Assembly: GCA_903939515.1 (NCBI GenBank) | Contig: CAJAHH010000084.1 | Location: 1 to 41,426 of the forward strand | From: an uncultured Verrucomicrobiota bacterium | GTDB taxonomy: Bacteria > Verrucomicrobiota > Verrucomicrobiia > Limisphaerales > UBA9464 | Reading direction: 5' to 3' | DNA length: 41,426 nt | Part shown: in pieces, positions 26,424-35,135 of the stretch | Layout of the letters: each line of letters starts with the position of its first letter | How positions within the stretch are numbered: the stretch's first letter is position 1 | The notes under the pieces: generated by a model | The model's database searches: none | Seen by the model: only the letters and a program-made list of their open reading frames with translations | Told to the model about the DNA's origin: nothing | Made by a program: the position numbers and the translations under genes

Positions 26424-27248
26424 TCATCTGGGTTTCGCCGAATCGAGCCACGCCTTGAGTTCGGCCGGGTGATCGGTTTGAACCCCATCGACCCCCAGGC
26501 CCAAAAACTTCTCCCAATAACCCGGCCGCTCATCGGGGCGCTGAATATCGGGCCACACTCGAATACCCAAATTTCGGCACCAATCCACGAACTCCCGGGA
26601 CGGCGCCAGATCCACCACCTCAGGGCGATATTGGGAAACAAAATGCCGTAGCGCTTCCTCATCACGCAGCGCCTCCGCCGGCGGACTCAGGATCATTCGG
26701 ACACCGGGCAACGCCTTGCGCCACCGCACCGCACCACCCGGATGGTCATACACCCAGACCTTCGAATCCATCCCCGCTTGTTTCAAGATGCGCACCACAT
26801 CGGCCGGATCCCCCGCCTTGAAATCCAAGTAAACCTGGATCCGACCTCGGCACGCCTCCAGCGCTTCCTGAAGGCGCGGAATACGAGAAGCGGCCACATT
26901 CGTCAGCGCCTTGCCCGCAACTCGGAGAGCCGACAACTCCGCCCAAGACTTCTCAGAAACCCGACCCTTGCCATCGGTCATCCGGTCGACCGTGGCATCG
27001 TGCATGAGCAAGTACTGCCCATCACTGGAACGACGCACATCCATCTCGACCAAGTCCGCGCCCGCTTGGATCGCGCCTTCAATGGCCTCGAGGGTATTCT
27101 CGTGATTCCGCACATGCTCCCCCCGATGGGCCACCACCATCCAGCGCAGAGCCCCAGGCAACGAATTGACCGGCCGATCTGCCGCACAGACAACCGCAGC
27201 CAACAAAAACCCAAGAATCCCGCATCCAAATATCCCACCCCGTTTCAT
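26424..27248 (-). CDS. Exported glycerophosphodiester phosphodiesterase
   Basis: GDPD enzymes hydrolyse glycerophosphodiesters from lipids to glycerol 3-phosphate and an alcohol. The 274-residue protein has a signal peptide (MKRGGIFGCGILGFLLAAVVCAAD). The active-site series of the family follows: VVAHRGE, NHENTLEAIEGAIQAGADLVEMDVRR, and LLMHDATVDRMTDGKG, then YLDFK and the C-terminal GVDGVQTDHP. These supply the two catalytic His and the metal-binding Glu/Asp residues. The start at 27248 is fixed by the signal peptide; the frame is open to 27422 through Gly-rich unlikely sequence. It is separated from the efflux genes by about 200 bases and is probably an independent unit. Confidence 0.92.
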   Translation of the reverse strand: MKRGGIFGCGILGFLLAAVVCAADRPVNSLPGALRWMVVAHRGEHVRNHENTLEAIEGAIQAGADLVEMDVRRSSDGQYLLMHDATVDRMTDGKGRVSEKSWAELSALRVAGKALTNVAASRIPRLQEALEACRGRIQVYLDFKAGDPADVVRILKQAGMDSKVWVYDHPGGAVRWRKALPGVRMILSPPAEALRDEEALRHFVSQYRPEVVDLAPSREFVDWCRNLGIRVWPDIQRPDERPGYWEKFLGLGVDGVQTDHPAELKAWLDSAKPR

Positions 27249-27701
27249 TGATAAACACCCTGACTCACTCCCACTTCCAAGCCCAGCCAGAACCCACCCG
27301 CCCCATCCTCCGCACCCACCAGCAAAGCCCTCACAACCGACACCCATTGATCCGCCGGATCGCCGCAATGAGACTGGGCCTGCTGAACACGAAGCGGAGC
27401 GGGACCGGGCCGGAGCGAGCATTGGAACGTCGACACCCTGATATCCCCATCGCGCGGCCGCGCGAAAGCCGAGCCTGTCCCCACGTTCCCTGCGAGCGCA
27501 GGACCGATCCCGCGAAGCCTACGCCCAGCAACGCACCAAAAAACCACCCCCCTTCGCAGCCCACTTCTCATTACTAGAAATAATTGAGAGTGACCCCTTT
27601 TGTGTAAATAGGTGGGACCGACCCCGAGAGCTGTCACCGACCCTCAGTTGACGGGACGCTTTCCTATTCCAAGATGCACCCGTAGCCTGTTCCTCATCAC
27701 C
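27249..27701. other. Intergenic region with family-2 repeat element
   Basis: No supported gene; the open frames crossing it are C-rich strand artefacts. It holds an inverted-repeat element (27399-27513), then an AT-richer patch with a small hairpin (CTCATTA ... TAATTGAG, 27567-27589) and the leader of the haem protein gene. Confidence 0.6.
27399..27513. repeat. Family-2 inverted-repeat element, copy 1
   Basis: The 22-bp termini at 27399-27420 (GCGGGACCGGGCCGGAGCGA then GC) and 27492-27513 are inverted repeats with 16 of 22 positions matching. The interior contains GCGCGGCCGCGC, a self-complementary core near 27456-27467, followed by GAAAGCC. Order and sequence of these parts match the unit at 41277-41387, including sequence just beyond the right end (AAGCC-ACG-CCAGCAACG). 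Confidence 0.65.
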
Positions 27702-29870
27702 ATGAAGCCCGGTTTAGCCCATTGTCTTGGTTGGCTGTTGGCCTTTGCGGCCATGGCTGCGGGCACAGCAGGCGAGCCCGAGACTCGGTACCTCCAAGAG
27801 GTCAAACCACTGCTAACCCGGCACTGCGTCAGTTGCCACGGAGCCGAACACCCCAAAGCCCACCTCCGCCTAGATACCGCCGCCGGTGCTCGGAAAGGGG
27901 GCGAATCGGGACCCTCAATCGCCCCTGGAAAACCCACCGAAAGCCTGCTGATACAAGTCCTAGACGGAACCCATCCGCAGATCGAACGGATGCCCTACCA
28001 CAGGCCTCCACTTCAAACCCACGAAATCGAGACCCTCCGACGTTGGATTGCCGACGGATCGGCCGCTCCAGCCCACGAAGTCTCAGGCGTCTTCGTCCAC
28101 TGGTCCTTCATTCGTCCCCAACGCCCCCCAACGCCCCGAACCGCCGCCACACACCATCCGATCGACGCCTTCATCCGCGACACCTTGCAACGCCTCCGCG
28201 TTCGACCCTCGGCCCCGGCCGACTCCGCCACCTGGTTGCGCCGGGTCCATCTCGATCTCATCGGCCTGCCCCCCGAACCCGAGGTCGCCGCCCGGTTTGT
28301 CACCACCGACAGCCCAACCGAACGCGACCGCATCCTCGAACACCTGCTCGCCTCACCGCATCACGGAGAACGCTGGGGCCGCTGGTGGCTCGACGTCGCC
28401 CGATATGCCGACTCTAACGGATACAGCGTCGATGCCCCTCGATCCATTTGGCCCTACCGCGATGGCGTCGTCGCTGCTTTCAACGCCGATCAACCCTTCG
28501 ATCAATTCCTCATCGAGCAACTCGCCGGAGACCTCTTGCCCCAGGCCACCGTGGCTCAGCGCGCAGCCACCGGCTTCCACCGCAACACCCAGATTAACCA
28601 AGAAGGCGGTATCGATCCGGAACAATTCCGCATCGAATCGATCTTCGACCGCGTCGCCACCACCGGATCGGCCTTGCTCGGCCTGAGCGTCGGCTGCGCC
28701 CAGTGTCATGACCACAAGTTCGACCCCATTTCCCACCGCGACTACTACGGCCTGTTTGCTTTTTTCAACGATCAGGACGAACCCACCCTCGAAATCGAAG
28801 GACTCCCCTCAGGCATCAACGAACCCAAAGCAAAGTCTCCGGGATGGGCCACCACGTTGGTCTTGAGCGAACGCACCCAACCGCGCAAAACCCAACGCTT
28901 CGTCCAGGGAGATTTTACACGCCCTGCTGAACCAGTGCTGCCCGCGACACCGAAGATCCTGCCGCCCCTGCCTCCGAAGAATGGCCGGTACCAGCGCCTC
29001 GACCTCGCCCGATGGCTCGTGTCACCCAATCATCCCCTCACCGCCCGCGTGCTCGTTAATCGAGTGTGGCAGCAATACTTCGGGCGCGGCCTCGTGGAGA
29101 CGGAGAACGACTTCGGTACCCAAGGCACCCCGCCCACCCATCCAGAACTGCTCGACTGGCTGGCTGTTGAGTTCCAGGAATCCGGCTGGAGCCTCAAGCA
29201 CTTGCACCGATGTATCGTGAAGTCGGAGACCTACGGGCAGTCATCCATCGCACGGCCTGACCTGCGCGAAATCGACCCCCTCAACCGGTGGCTGGCGCGG
29301 CAAAACCGCCTCCGCCTCGACGCCGAAATCATCCGCGACGTGGCGCTGGCCGCCTCCGGTCAGCTCGATCGCTCTCTGGGTGGCCCCCCGGTGCAACCCC
29401 CGCAACCCGCCGGACTCGGCGCCTTCACACAAAGCAACCGCGACTGGATGGCGAGCGGCGGCGGACAGCGAGTCCGACGCGCGCTCTACACCCGGATCCA
29501 GCGCGCCACGCTGCATCCCGCACTGGCCGTCTTCGACGCACCGGACACCTTCACCACGTGCACCCGCCGACTGCGGAGCAACACCCCGTTGCAGGCGCTG
29601 ACGTTGCTCAATGACACCCAGTTCCACGAACTGGCCCTGCACATCGCCCGTCAAATGGTTTCCACACGGGGAACGGATGCCGATCGAATTGCCGGCGGGT
29701 TCCTCCGATGCACCGCACGGCACCCAGCGCCCGCGGAATCACAGCGACTGCTGCGCCTGCTCCGCGAAGAGCGGTCGGCCGGCGGATCTAACGGAGCCCC
29801 ACCTGAGGGCGGATGGCTCGCCGTGGCCCGCGTGTTGCTCAACCTCGACGAAACCATCACCCGGGAGTGA
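27702..29870 (+). CDS. PSD1-type cytochrome c protein with DUF1549 and DUF1553
   Basis: The 722-residue exported protein has a signal peptide (MKPGLAHCLGWLLAFAAMAAG). A planctomycete cytochrome c (PSC1) domain carries CVSCH at residues 42-46. DUF1549 starts near residue 152 and includes LRRVHLDLIGLPP and ARYADSNGYSVD; a second haem-type motif CAQCH lies near residue 332 in GCAQCHDHKFDPISHRDYYGLF. DUF1553 follows from about residue 426 (LARWLVSPNHPLTARVLVNRVWQQYFGRGLVETENDFG). Genes of this type are almost always paired with DUF1501 genes, as here. The process they serve is unsettled; polysaccharide or sulfated-glycan catabolism has been proposed. The spacer between DUF1549 and DUF1553 is short. 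Confidence 0.92.
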   Translation: MKPGLAHCLGWLLAFAAMAAGTAGEPETRYLQEVKPLLTRHCVSCHGAEHPKAHLRLDTAAGARKGGESGPSIAPGKPTESLLIQVLDGTHPQIERMPYHRPPLQTHEIETLRRWIADGSAAPAHEVSGVFVHWSFIRPQRPPTPRTAATHHPIDAFIRDTLQRLRVRPSAPADSATWLRRVHLDLIGLPPEPEVAARFVTTDSPTERDRILEHLLASPHHGERWGRWWLDVARYADSNGYSVDAPRSIWPYRDGVVAAFNADQPFDQFLIEQLAGDLLPQATVAQRAATGFHRNTQINQEGGIDPEQFRIESIFDRVATTGSALLGLSVGCAQCHDHKFDPISHRDYYGLFAFFNDQDEPTLEIEGLPSGINEPKAKSPGWATTLVLSERTQPRKTQRFVQGDFTRPAEPVLPATPKILPPLPPKNGRYQRLDLARWLVSPNHPLTARVLVNRVWQQYFGRGLVETENDFGTQGTPPTHPELLDWLAVEFQESGWSLKHLHRCIVKSETYGQSSIARPDLREIDPLNRWLARQNRLRLDAEIIRDVALAASGQLDRSLGGPPVQPPQPAGLGAFTQSNRDWMASGGGQRVRRALYTRIQRATLHPALAVFDAPDTFTTCTRRLRSNTPLQALTLLNDTQFHELALHIARQMVSTRGTDADRIAGGFLRCTARHPAPAESQRLLRLLREERSAGGSNGAPPEGGWLAVARVLLNLDETITRE

Positions 29871-29887
29871 CCCAACCCGCCGCCGCC

Positions 29888-31372
29888 ATGGAAAACCACC
29901 CCCTCCCTCAATCGCTGCAAGACCTGACCCGAAGGCACTTCTTCGGACGGTGCGCCATGGGCTTGGGCAACCTGGCACTGGCCTCGATGCTGGCCGAAGG
30001 GCAAACCGGCCCAACTTCAGGCCCAACTTCAGGCCCAACTTCTGCGCCGGCCACAGCGGAATCGCTCAAGACCCCGGCCACGCATCACCCGGCCCGCGCC
30101 AAGAGTATCATTTACTTGTTCATGGCCGGCGGCCCCAGCCAGCTCGAACTCTTCGACGCCAAACCGCGGCTCAACCAACTTAGCGGTCAACCCATTCCCG
30201 ACTCCTTCCTCGAGGGCAAGCGCTTCGCCTTCATGGACTCGTCCTTCAAGAACAAGTCCACCCTCCTGGGCTCCAAGCGCACCTTCCGCCAGTACGGACA
30301 ATCCGGAGCTAGCGTCAGTGATTTGCTGCCGCACACCGCAGGCATCGTCGACGACATCGCCCTGGTAAAGACCTGCGCCACCAACCTCTTCAACCACGCC
30401 CCGGCCAAGCTCTTCATGAACACCGGCAGCGGGCAGTTCGGCCGGCCGAGCATGGGATCGTGGGTGACCTACGGAATCGGCAGCGAATCGCGCGACCTTC
30501 CTGGATTTGTCGTGCTTCAAAGCGGGCCGCGCGGGCCGCGAGGTGGGGCCGTCAATTGGTCCAGCGGATTCTTACCCACCAGCCACCAAGGGGTTCCGCT
30601 GCGAGGCTCGGGCGATCCGATTTTAAACTTGGGCCGACCCGAAGGCATTAGCGCCGAATCGCAGCGCCGAACCCTCGACGCTCTGAGCGACTTGAATTTG
30701 CGCCGAGCCTCTGAAACCGGCGACCCGGAGATCGCCACCCGCATTGCCAGCTACGAGATGGCCTATCGGATGCAATCCAGCGCGCCCGAACTGACCAACC
30801 TTCAGGGCGAGACCGATGCCACACTGGCGCTGTATGGCTGCACCCGCGACACCCCCAGTTTCGCCCGCAACTGCCTGTTGGCCCGCCGACTCGTTGAACG
30901 CGGCGTGCGCTTCGTCCAATTGTACCACACCAACTGGGATTCCCACGGCGGCCCCGGCGAAACCCTCGAGACCGACCTCGCGAAGGTGGCCCATCAAGTG
31001 GACCAAGGCTGCGCGGCCTTGATTAAGGACCTAAAATCCCGCGGCCTGCTCGAGGATGTGCTGGTCGTTTGGGGCGGCGAATTCGGTCGTACCCCCATGG
31101 GCGAGACACGCGAGAAGACCGGACGCAACCACCACATCGACGCCTTCACCATGTGGTTTGCCGGCGCGGGCATCCGGGCCGGGCAAGTTCTGGGCGAGAC
31201 CGATGAACTGGGTTTCAACCCCGTGGTCGACCGCGCCCATGTGCATGACATTCACGCTACTCTGCTCCACCTGCTCGGATTGGATCACCAACGCCTGACG
31301 TTTCGATTCCAAGGCCGCGACTTCCGGCTCACCGACATCCATGGACAGCTGCTGCACAAGCTTTTGGCGTGA
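29888..31372 (+). CDS. DUF1501 family protein, Tat-type signal
   Basis: The 494-residue protein begins with a twin-arginine motif (TRRHFFGRCAMG, Arg15-Arg16), suggesting export in folded form. A low-complexity stretch GPTSGPTSGPTS follows, encoded by a perfect-to-near-perfect 12-bp repeat. The DUF1501 body contains SIIYLFMAGGPSQLELFDAKP and VVWGGEFGRTPMGETREKTGRNHHIDAFTMW. The latter places conserved Asp/His residues as in the alkaline phosphatase/sulfatase-like superfamily to which the family belongs. It starts 17 bases after the DUF1553 gene, so the two are co-transcribed. Activity is not established for the family. Confidence 0.92.
   Translation: MENHPLPQSLQDLTRRHFFGRCAMGLGNLALASMLAEGQTGPTSGPTSGPTSAPATAESLKTPATHHPARAKSIIYLFMAGGPSQLELFDAKPRLNQLSGQPIPDSFLEGKRFAFMDSSFKNKSTLLGSKRTFRQYGQSGASVSDLLPHTAGIVDDIALVKTCATNLFNHAPAKLFMNTGSGQFGRPSMGSWVTYGIGSESRDLPGFVVLQSGPRGPRGGAVNWSSGFLPTSHQGVPLRGSGDPILNLGRPEGISAESQRRTLDALSDLNLRRASETGDPEIATRIASYEMAYRMQSSAPELTNLQGETDATLALYGCTRDTPSFARNCLLARRLVERGVRFVQLYHTNWDSHGGPGETLETDLAKVAHQVDQGCAALIKDLKSRGLLEDVLVVWGGEFGRTPMGETREKTGRNHHIDAFTMWFAGAGIRAGQVLGETDELGFNPVVDRAHVHDIHATLLHLLGLDHQRLTFRFQGRDFRLTDIHGQLLHKLLA
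30008..30043 (+). repeat. 12-bp coding tandem repeat, 3 copies
   Basis: GGCCCAACTTCA is repeated three times, the last copy ending in T instead of A. It encodes Gly-Pro-Thr-Ser repeats just after the signal region of the DUF1501 protein and should form a flexible linker whose length could vary by slippage. Confidence 0.9.
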
Positions 31373-31429
31373 GCCGGAGTTTGAATTTCCCTCGGCTCCT
31401 GGATCGACTATTCCCAACCCAGACACTGC

Positions 31430-34400
31430 ATGAATCCCCTGCGTCAATTGCTGCCCTTCTTGGTCGCCGCCGCACCTCTGGCTGCCGCCATTGAAGAACT
31501 GCGTCCCAAGAGCGACTTAACCCCTCTGCCCTACCAACAGACCCCGCACCCGATGCCCAACTACCTGGCGGGTCAGCGCTGGGGCATCGAAGGCGAAAAA
31601 ATCACTCGAATGCAGGAACCCTTGGCGCCCGCCAAATCCGCCGAGCGGATCGTTCTGCGTTCGGGTTTCCAAGCAGAACTATGGGCGGCCGAGCCCCTCC
31701 TCCTGAAACCCATCAGCATGGCGTTTGACGGACGCGGACGGCTGTGGATTGCCGAGACGGTCGATTATCCGAATGAATTGCAGAAACCCGGCGAAGGACG
31801 CGACCGGATCAAAATCTGCGAAGACACCGACGGCGATGGCAAGGCCGACAAGTTCACCATCTTCGCCGACAAGCTCTCCATCCCGACAGGCCTCTGCCAC
31901 GCCAACGGTGGACTCATCGTCATCGAGGGCGGGCAGACGCTCTTCTTGCGCGACACCAACGGCGACGATCAGGCCGACGAACGCACGGTGCTCTTCAAGG
32001 GGTGGAACATGGGCGACACCCATGCCACGGCGAGCAACATCCGCTACGGGCACGACAACTGGGTCTGGGGCGTGGTCGGCTACAGCGGGTTCGACGGCGA
32101 GGTGGGCGGCAAGCGCGTCAAATTTGGTATGGGTGTTTTCCGCTTCAGGCCCGACGGATCGGCCCTTGAGTTCGTCCGCTCCAGCAACAACAACACCTGG
32201 GGGCTGGGCTTGTCCGAAGAAGGCTACGTGTTTGGCTCTACGGCCAATGGCAATGCCGCGTGGTACATGCCCATCGCCAACCGCTACTATGAGGCGGTCA
32301 ACGGATGGTCGGCGGCCCGCATGGAATCCATCGCCGACAATCAGCTTTACCACCCCATCGCCCAGAACGTCCGCCAAGTAGACTGGCACGGCAAATACAC
32401 CGCGGGCGCCGGCTCAGCCCTGTATACCGCCCGCAGCTTCCCCAAGGATTACTGGAATCAGGTCTCCTTTGTCACCGAACCGACGGGCCACCTCATCGGG
32501 CAATTCCGTTTTCAGGGATCCGGGGCCGACTTCAAGGCGATCAACGAGAAGAACTTCCTGGCCAGCGACGACGAATGGTTCTCGCCCATCATGGCCGAGG
32601 TGGGCCCAGACGGTGCTCTGTGGGTGCTCGATTGGTACAACTTTATCATCCAGCACAACCCCGTGCCCAACGGGTTCAAGAACGGCAAGGGCAACGCCTA
32701 TGAGACTCCGTTGCGGGACAAGACCCACGGGCGAATTTATCGGATCACCCACCGCGACGGCCAGACCGCTCCGAAGGTCGATTTGTCGGGCCAGGACAGT
32801 GCCCGTTGGCTGCAGGCCCTGGGATCGCCTGTCATGGAGGTCCGCCTCCAGGCCCAACGCCGGTTGGTCGAAACGCACGACCGCTCCCTCGTGCCGGAAT
32901 TGGTACGGATGACCTCGAACACCACCGTCGATGAGTTGAACCTGAACCCGCGGGTGCTCCACGCGCTCTGGACCTTGCACGGGGTGGGCGCATCGGACGC
33001 CGCCCCGCTGTCTGTCCTGAGCCACGCCTCACCGGCCGTGCGTCGGGCCGCGGTCATGACACTGCCTGCCGACGGATGGACCGCCGCAGACTGGAAACAA
33101 CTGGTTGTCTCGGAAACCAATGCCCAAGTCCGTCTGGCAGCACTCCTGACGATCGCCGACCGAGGCAACACCGCCTCGATCTTTCCATTGATCGAAGCCT
33201 TCCAGAACCCACAGAACACCACCGACCCTTGGCTCAAGGACGCCCTCACTGCAGCAGGAACTCAGCACCATCAAGCCTTCCTGACCTCATCCCTCTCGGT
33301 GGCCCCAACGACCCCCGGTGCGCTGGAGGTGCTGCGCACCGTCGCTCGCCATCACGCGGCCACTGAACCCAATGCCCTGAGATTGGCCATGGCTGCCGCC
33401 GGCGCCCCACCCGCGATCTCCGCCGCCATCCTAGAAGGATTGACCGCCGGATGGCCCGCCCAACGCATCCCCTCACTCACGCCCAGTACCATCGCCCAAA
33501 TTCAGGCCGCCGTGGCCAAGGCCCCCGACGCAGGCAAGGTGGCTTTGGTGCAACTCACCACGCAGTGGGGACGGAGCGACCTTCTCGCCCCCCAAATTCC
33601 CGCGATCTCCGAACGGCTGGTCCAGGCTCTTTCACAAGGCACCGCCACGGATTCCGACCGGATCGAGGCCGCTCGTCGCCTGATTGCCATCAACGACTCA
33701 AAAGCCTCGGTCACGGCGATCCTGGGCCAGATTCATGTGCTCAGCACCCCAGGCCTGGCCAACGGGTTTATCGGAACGCTGGCTGCTTCGCGGATTCCGG
33801 AAACCTCCCCGGCGGTCTTGGCTCATTGGACAGAGCTTTCACCCACCATGCGCCGTAACGCCACCGCCCTGCTGCTGCGGCGCAAGGAATGGGCCCTGGG
33901 ACTCTTGGGCGCGGTGGAAGCCGGCACCTTGCTGGCTGGCGACCTCAGCCGAGATCATTGGAGCCAACTCAGCGGCCATTCCGACGCATCGGTCTCGGCC
34001 AAGGCTCGATCCCTGCAGAAGACCGGTTCACCGAAGTCCTCAGCAGCCATGGAGGCGTTGATCACCCAACTCCAGCCGGTGGCCCTCAAAGCGGGCAAAG
34101 CGGACCATGGCCGGGAGGTTTTTGAGAAAAACTGTATCGCTTGCCATGTGCTCGATGGCAAGGGCGGCCGCATCGGACCGGAATTAACCGGAATCGGGGT
34201 CCGACCGAAGACAGAGATCCTCACCGAGATTCTCGATCCGAACCGCTCGGTCGAGGCCAACTACAAGCTGTGGACACTCACCCAGAAGGACGGCGAAAGC
34301 CTATCCGGGCGACTGGACGCCGAAACAGCCACCTCGGTGGAGATCCTCGACACCACCGGAACCAAACACGTCATCCAGCGCAGCGCCATCGCCAAGCTCG

Positions 34401-34504
34401 AATCATCCGGCCAGTCCATCATGCCCGGTGGCTTTGAACAGTTGCCGACTCAAGACCTGACCGATTTGCTGGAATATCTGGCCACGGCTGGAGCCAAACA
34501 TTGA
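31430..34504 (+). CDS. PVC-type haem-binding protein with beta-propeller and HEAT-like region
   Basis: This 1024-residue exported protein (signal peptide MNPLRQLLPFLVAAAPLAAA) has the Pirellula/Verrucomicrobium architecture. A propeller domain (about residues 65-440) contains RLWIAETVDYPNELQ, RIKICEDTDGDGKADKFTIFAD and LPT-like repeats. It is followed by an alpha-helical HEAT-like region (about 450-860). A C-terminal cytochrome c domain carries CIACH at residues 902-906 and GGRIGPELTGIGVR, the PVC-specific pattern. Such proteins are thought to be periplasmic electron carriers or sugar dehydrogenases. It lies 57 bases after the DUF1501 gene on the same strand, so the three probably form one unit with two haem-bearing members. 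Confidence 0.92.
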   Translation: MNPLRQLLPFLVAAAPLAAAIEELRPKSDLTPLPYQQTPHPMPNYLAGQRWGIEGEKITRMQEPLAPAKSAERIVLRSGFQAELWAAEPLLLKPISMAFDGRGRLWIAETVDYPNELQKPGEGRDRIKICEDTDGDGKADKFTIFADKLSIPTGLCHANGGLIVIEGGQTLFLRDTNGDDQADERTVLFKGWNMGDTHATASNIRYGHDNWVWGVVGYSGFDGEVGGKRVKFGMGVFRFRPDGSALEFVRSSNNNTWGLGLSEEGYVFGSTANGNAAWYMPIANRYYEAVNGWSAARMESIADNQLYHPIAQNVRQVDWHGKYTAGAGSALYTARSFPKDYWNQVSFVTEPTGHLIGQFRFQGSGADFKAINEKNFLASDDEWFSPIMAEVGPDGALWVLDWYNFIIQHNPVPNGFKNGKGNAYETPLRDKTHGRIYRITHRDGQTAPKVDLSGQDSARWLQALGSPVMEVRLQAQRRLVETHDRSLVPELVRMTSNTTVDELNLNPRVLHALWTLHGVGASDAAPLSVLSHASPAVRRAAVMTLPADGWTAADWKQLVVSETNAQVRLAALLTIADRGNTASIFPLIEAFQNPQNTTDPWLKDALTAAGTQHHQAFLTSSLSVAPTTPGALEVLRTVARHHAATEPNALRLAMAAAGAPPAISAAILEGLTAGWPAQRIPSLTPSTIAQIQAAVAKAPDAGKVALVQLTTQWGRSDLLAPQIPAISERLVQALSQGTATDSDRIEAARRLIAINDSKASVTAILGQIHVLSTPGLANGFIGTLAASRIPETSPAVLAHWTELSPTMRRNATALLLRRKEWALGLLGAVEAGTLLAGDLSRDHWSQLSGHSDASVSAKARSLQKTGSPKSSAAMEALITQLQPVALKAGKADHGREVFEKNCIACHVLDGKGGRIGPELTGIGVRPKTEILTEILDPNRSVEANYKLWTLTQKDGESLSGRLDAETATSVEILDTTGTKHVIQRSAIAKLESSGQSIMPGGFEQLPTQDLTDLLEYLATAGAKH

Positions 34505-34585
34505 GCCTTCCCGCGAACGCTCATTGGACGGGTAAACAGGCCCTGAAAACAGGCCCTTAAAACAAAAACGTCTGCCCCTTAAAAC

Positions 34586-34618
34586 AACAACGGCTCCCGG
34601 AAAACGGGAGCCGTTGTT
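34586..34618 (-). terminator. Strong hairpin shared by convergent haem-protein gene and rpmB
   Basis: A perfect 14-bp stem (34586-34599 with 34605-34618) closes a GAAAA loop. On the minus strand it is followed by GTTTTAAGG, a fair U-tract, so it should terminate rpmB. It could also stop plus-strand transcription. Two smaller hairpins (CCCTAGG/CCTAGGG at 34624-34647 and GCCTGC-AAAA-GCAGGC at 34651-34666) lie between it and the rpmB stop. Confidence 0.8.
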
Positions 34619-34668
34619 CGTTACCCTAGGATTAAAACAACCTAGGGCGTGCCTGCAAAAGCAGGCGG

Positions 34669-34938
34669 TTACTTGGCTGCGACGTCGGCCTTCTTCCAGG
34701 TACGACGCGGGGCCTTGGTTACCATGCCGGCCTTCAAAGCCTTCACGGAGACTCGCATGTAGCGAACCTCTCCACTGGGCAAGAGCGCCTTCACGCGCTG
34801 CAAGTTCGGGTAGAACTTGCGCTTAGTGATCGCGGTGACGTGGGTACCAATACCACCTTTTTTCTTGGCCTTACCCGAGCGCCAGATGTGATTGCCTTTC
34901 ACCGGGCGGCGACCCGTCAGCGGACAAATGCGTGCCAT
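34669..34938 (-). CDS. rpmB: 50S ribosomal protein L28
   Basis: The 89-residue protein is a full-length bacterial L28. The start MARICPLTGRRPVKGNH is typical, followed by the basic segment KFYPNLQRVKALLPSGEVRYMRVSVKALKAG. L28 joins the large subunit late in assembly. It is an isolated gene, not linked to rpmG as in many bacteria, and ends at three successive hairpins. No Shine-Dalgarno sequence is visible before the ATG. Confidence 0.96.
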   Translation of the reverse strand: MARICPLTGRRPVKGNHIWRSGKAKKKGGIGTHVTAITKRKFYPNLQRVKALLPSGEVRYMRVSVKALKAGMVTKAPRRTWKKADVAAK

Positions 34939-35135
34939 AATCGAAGGATTCTTAAATTAAAGGAACGGATGACCTACCAGCCCGAGGAGCCTTGGTGCAA
35001 GCAGCATTTTCAGATACGTGAGCGCTGAGCGAATAGCTTCATGCCTTCTTGAGCCCATAAACAGGTGGCTCAGAGCGTATTCAACGCCCTCTGAACCCGA
35101 ACAATTTTTTGTTGGATCGGTCCGGCGGAGCGGGC

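Noticed and set aside
27565-27612. Insertion sequence end or transposon scar in the AT-richer patch
   Set aside because: There is only one small imperfect hairpin, no transposase remnant, and no matching partner elsewhere in the window.
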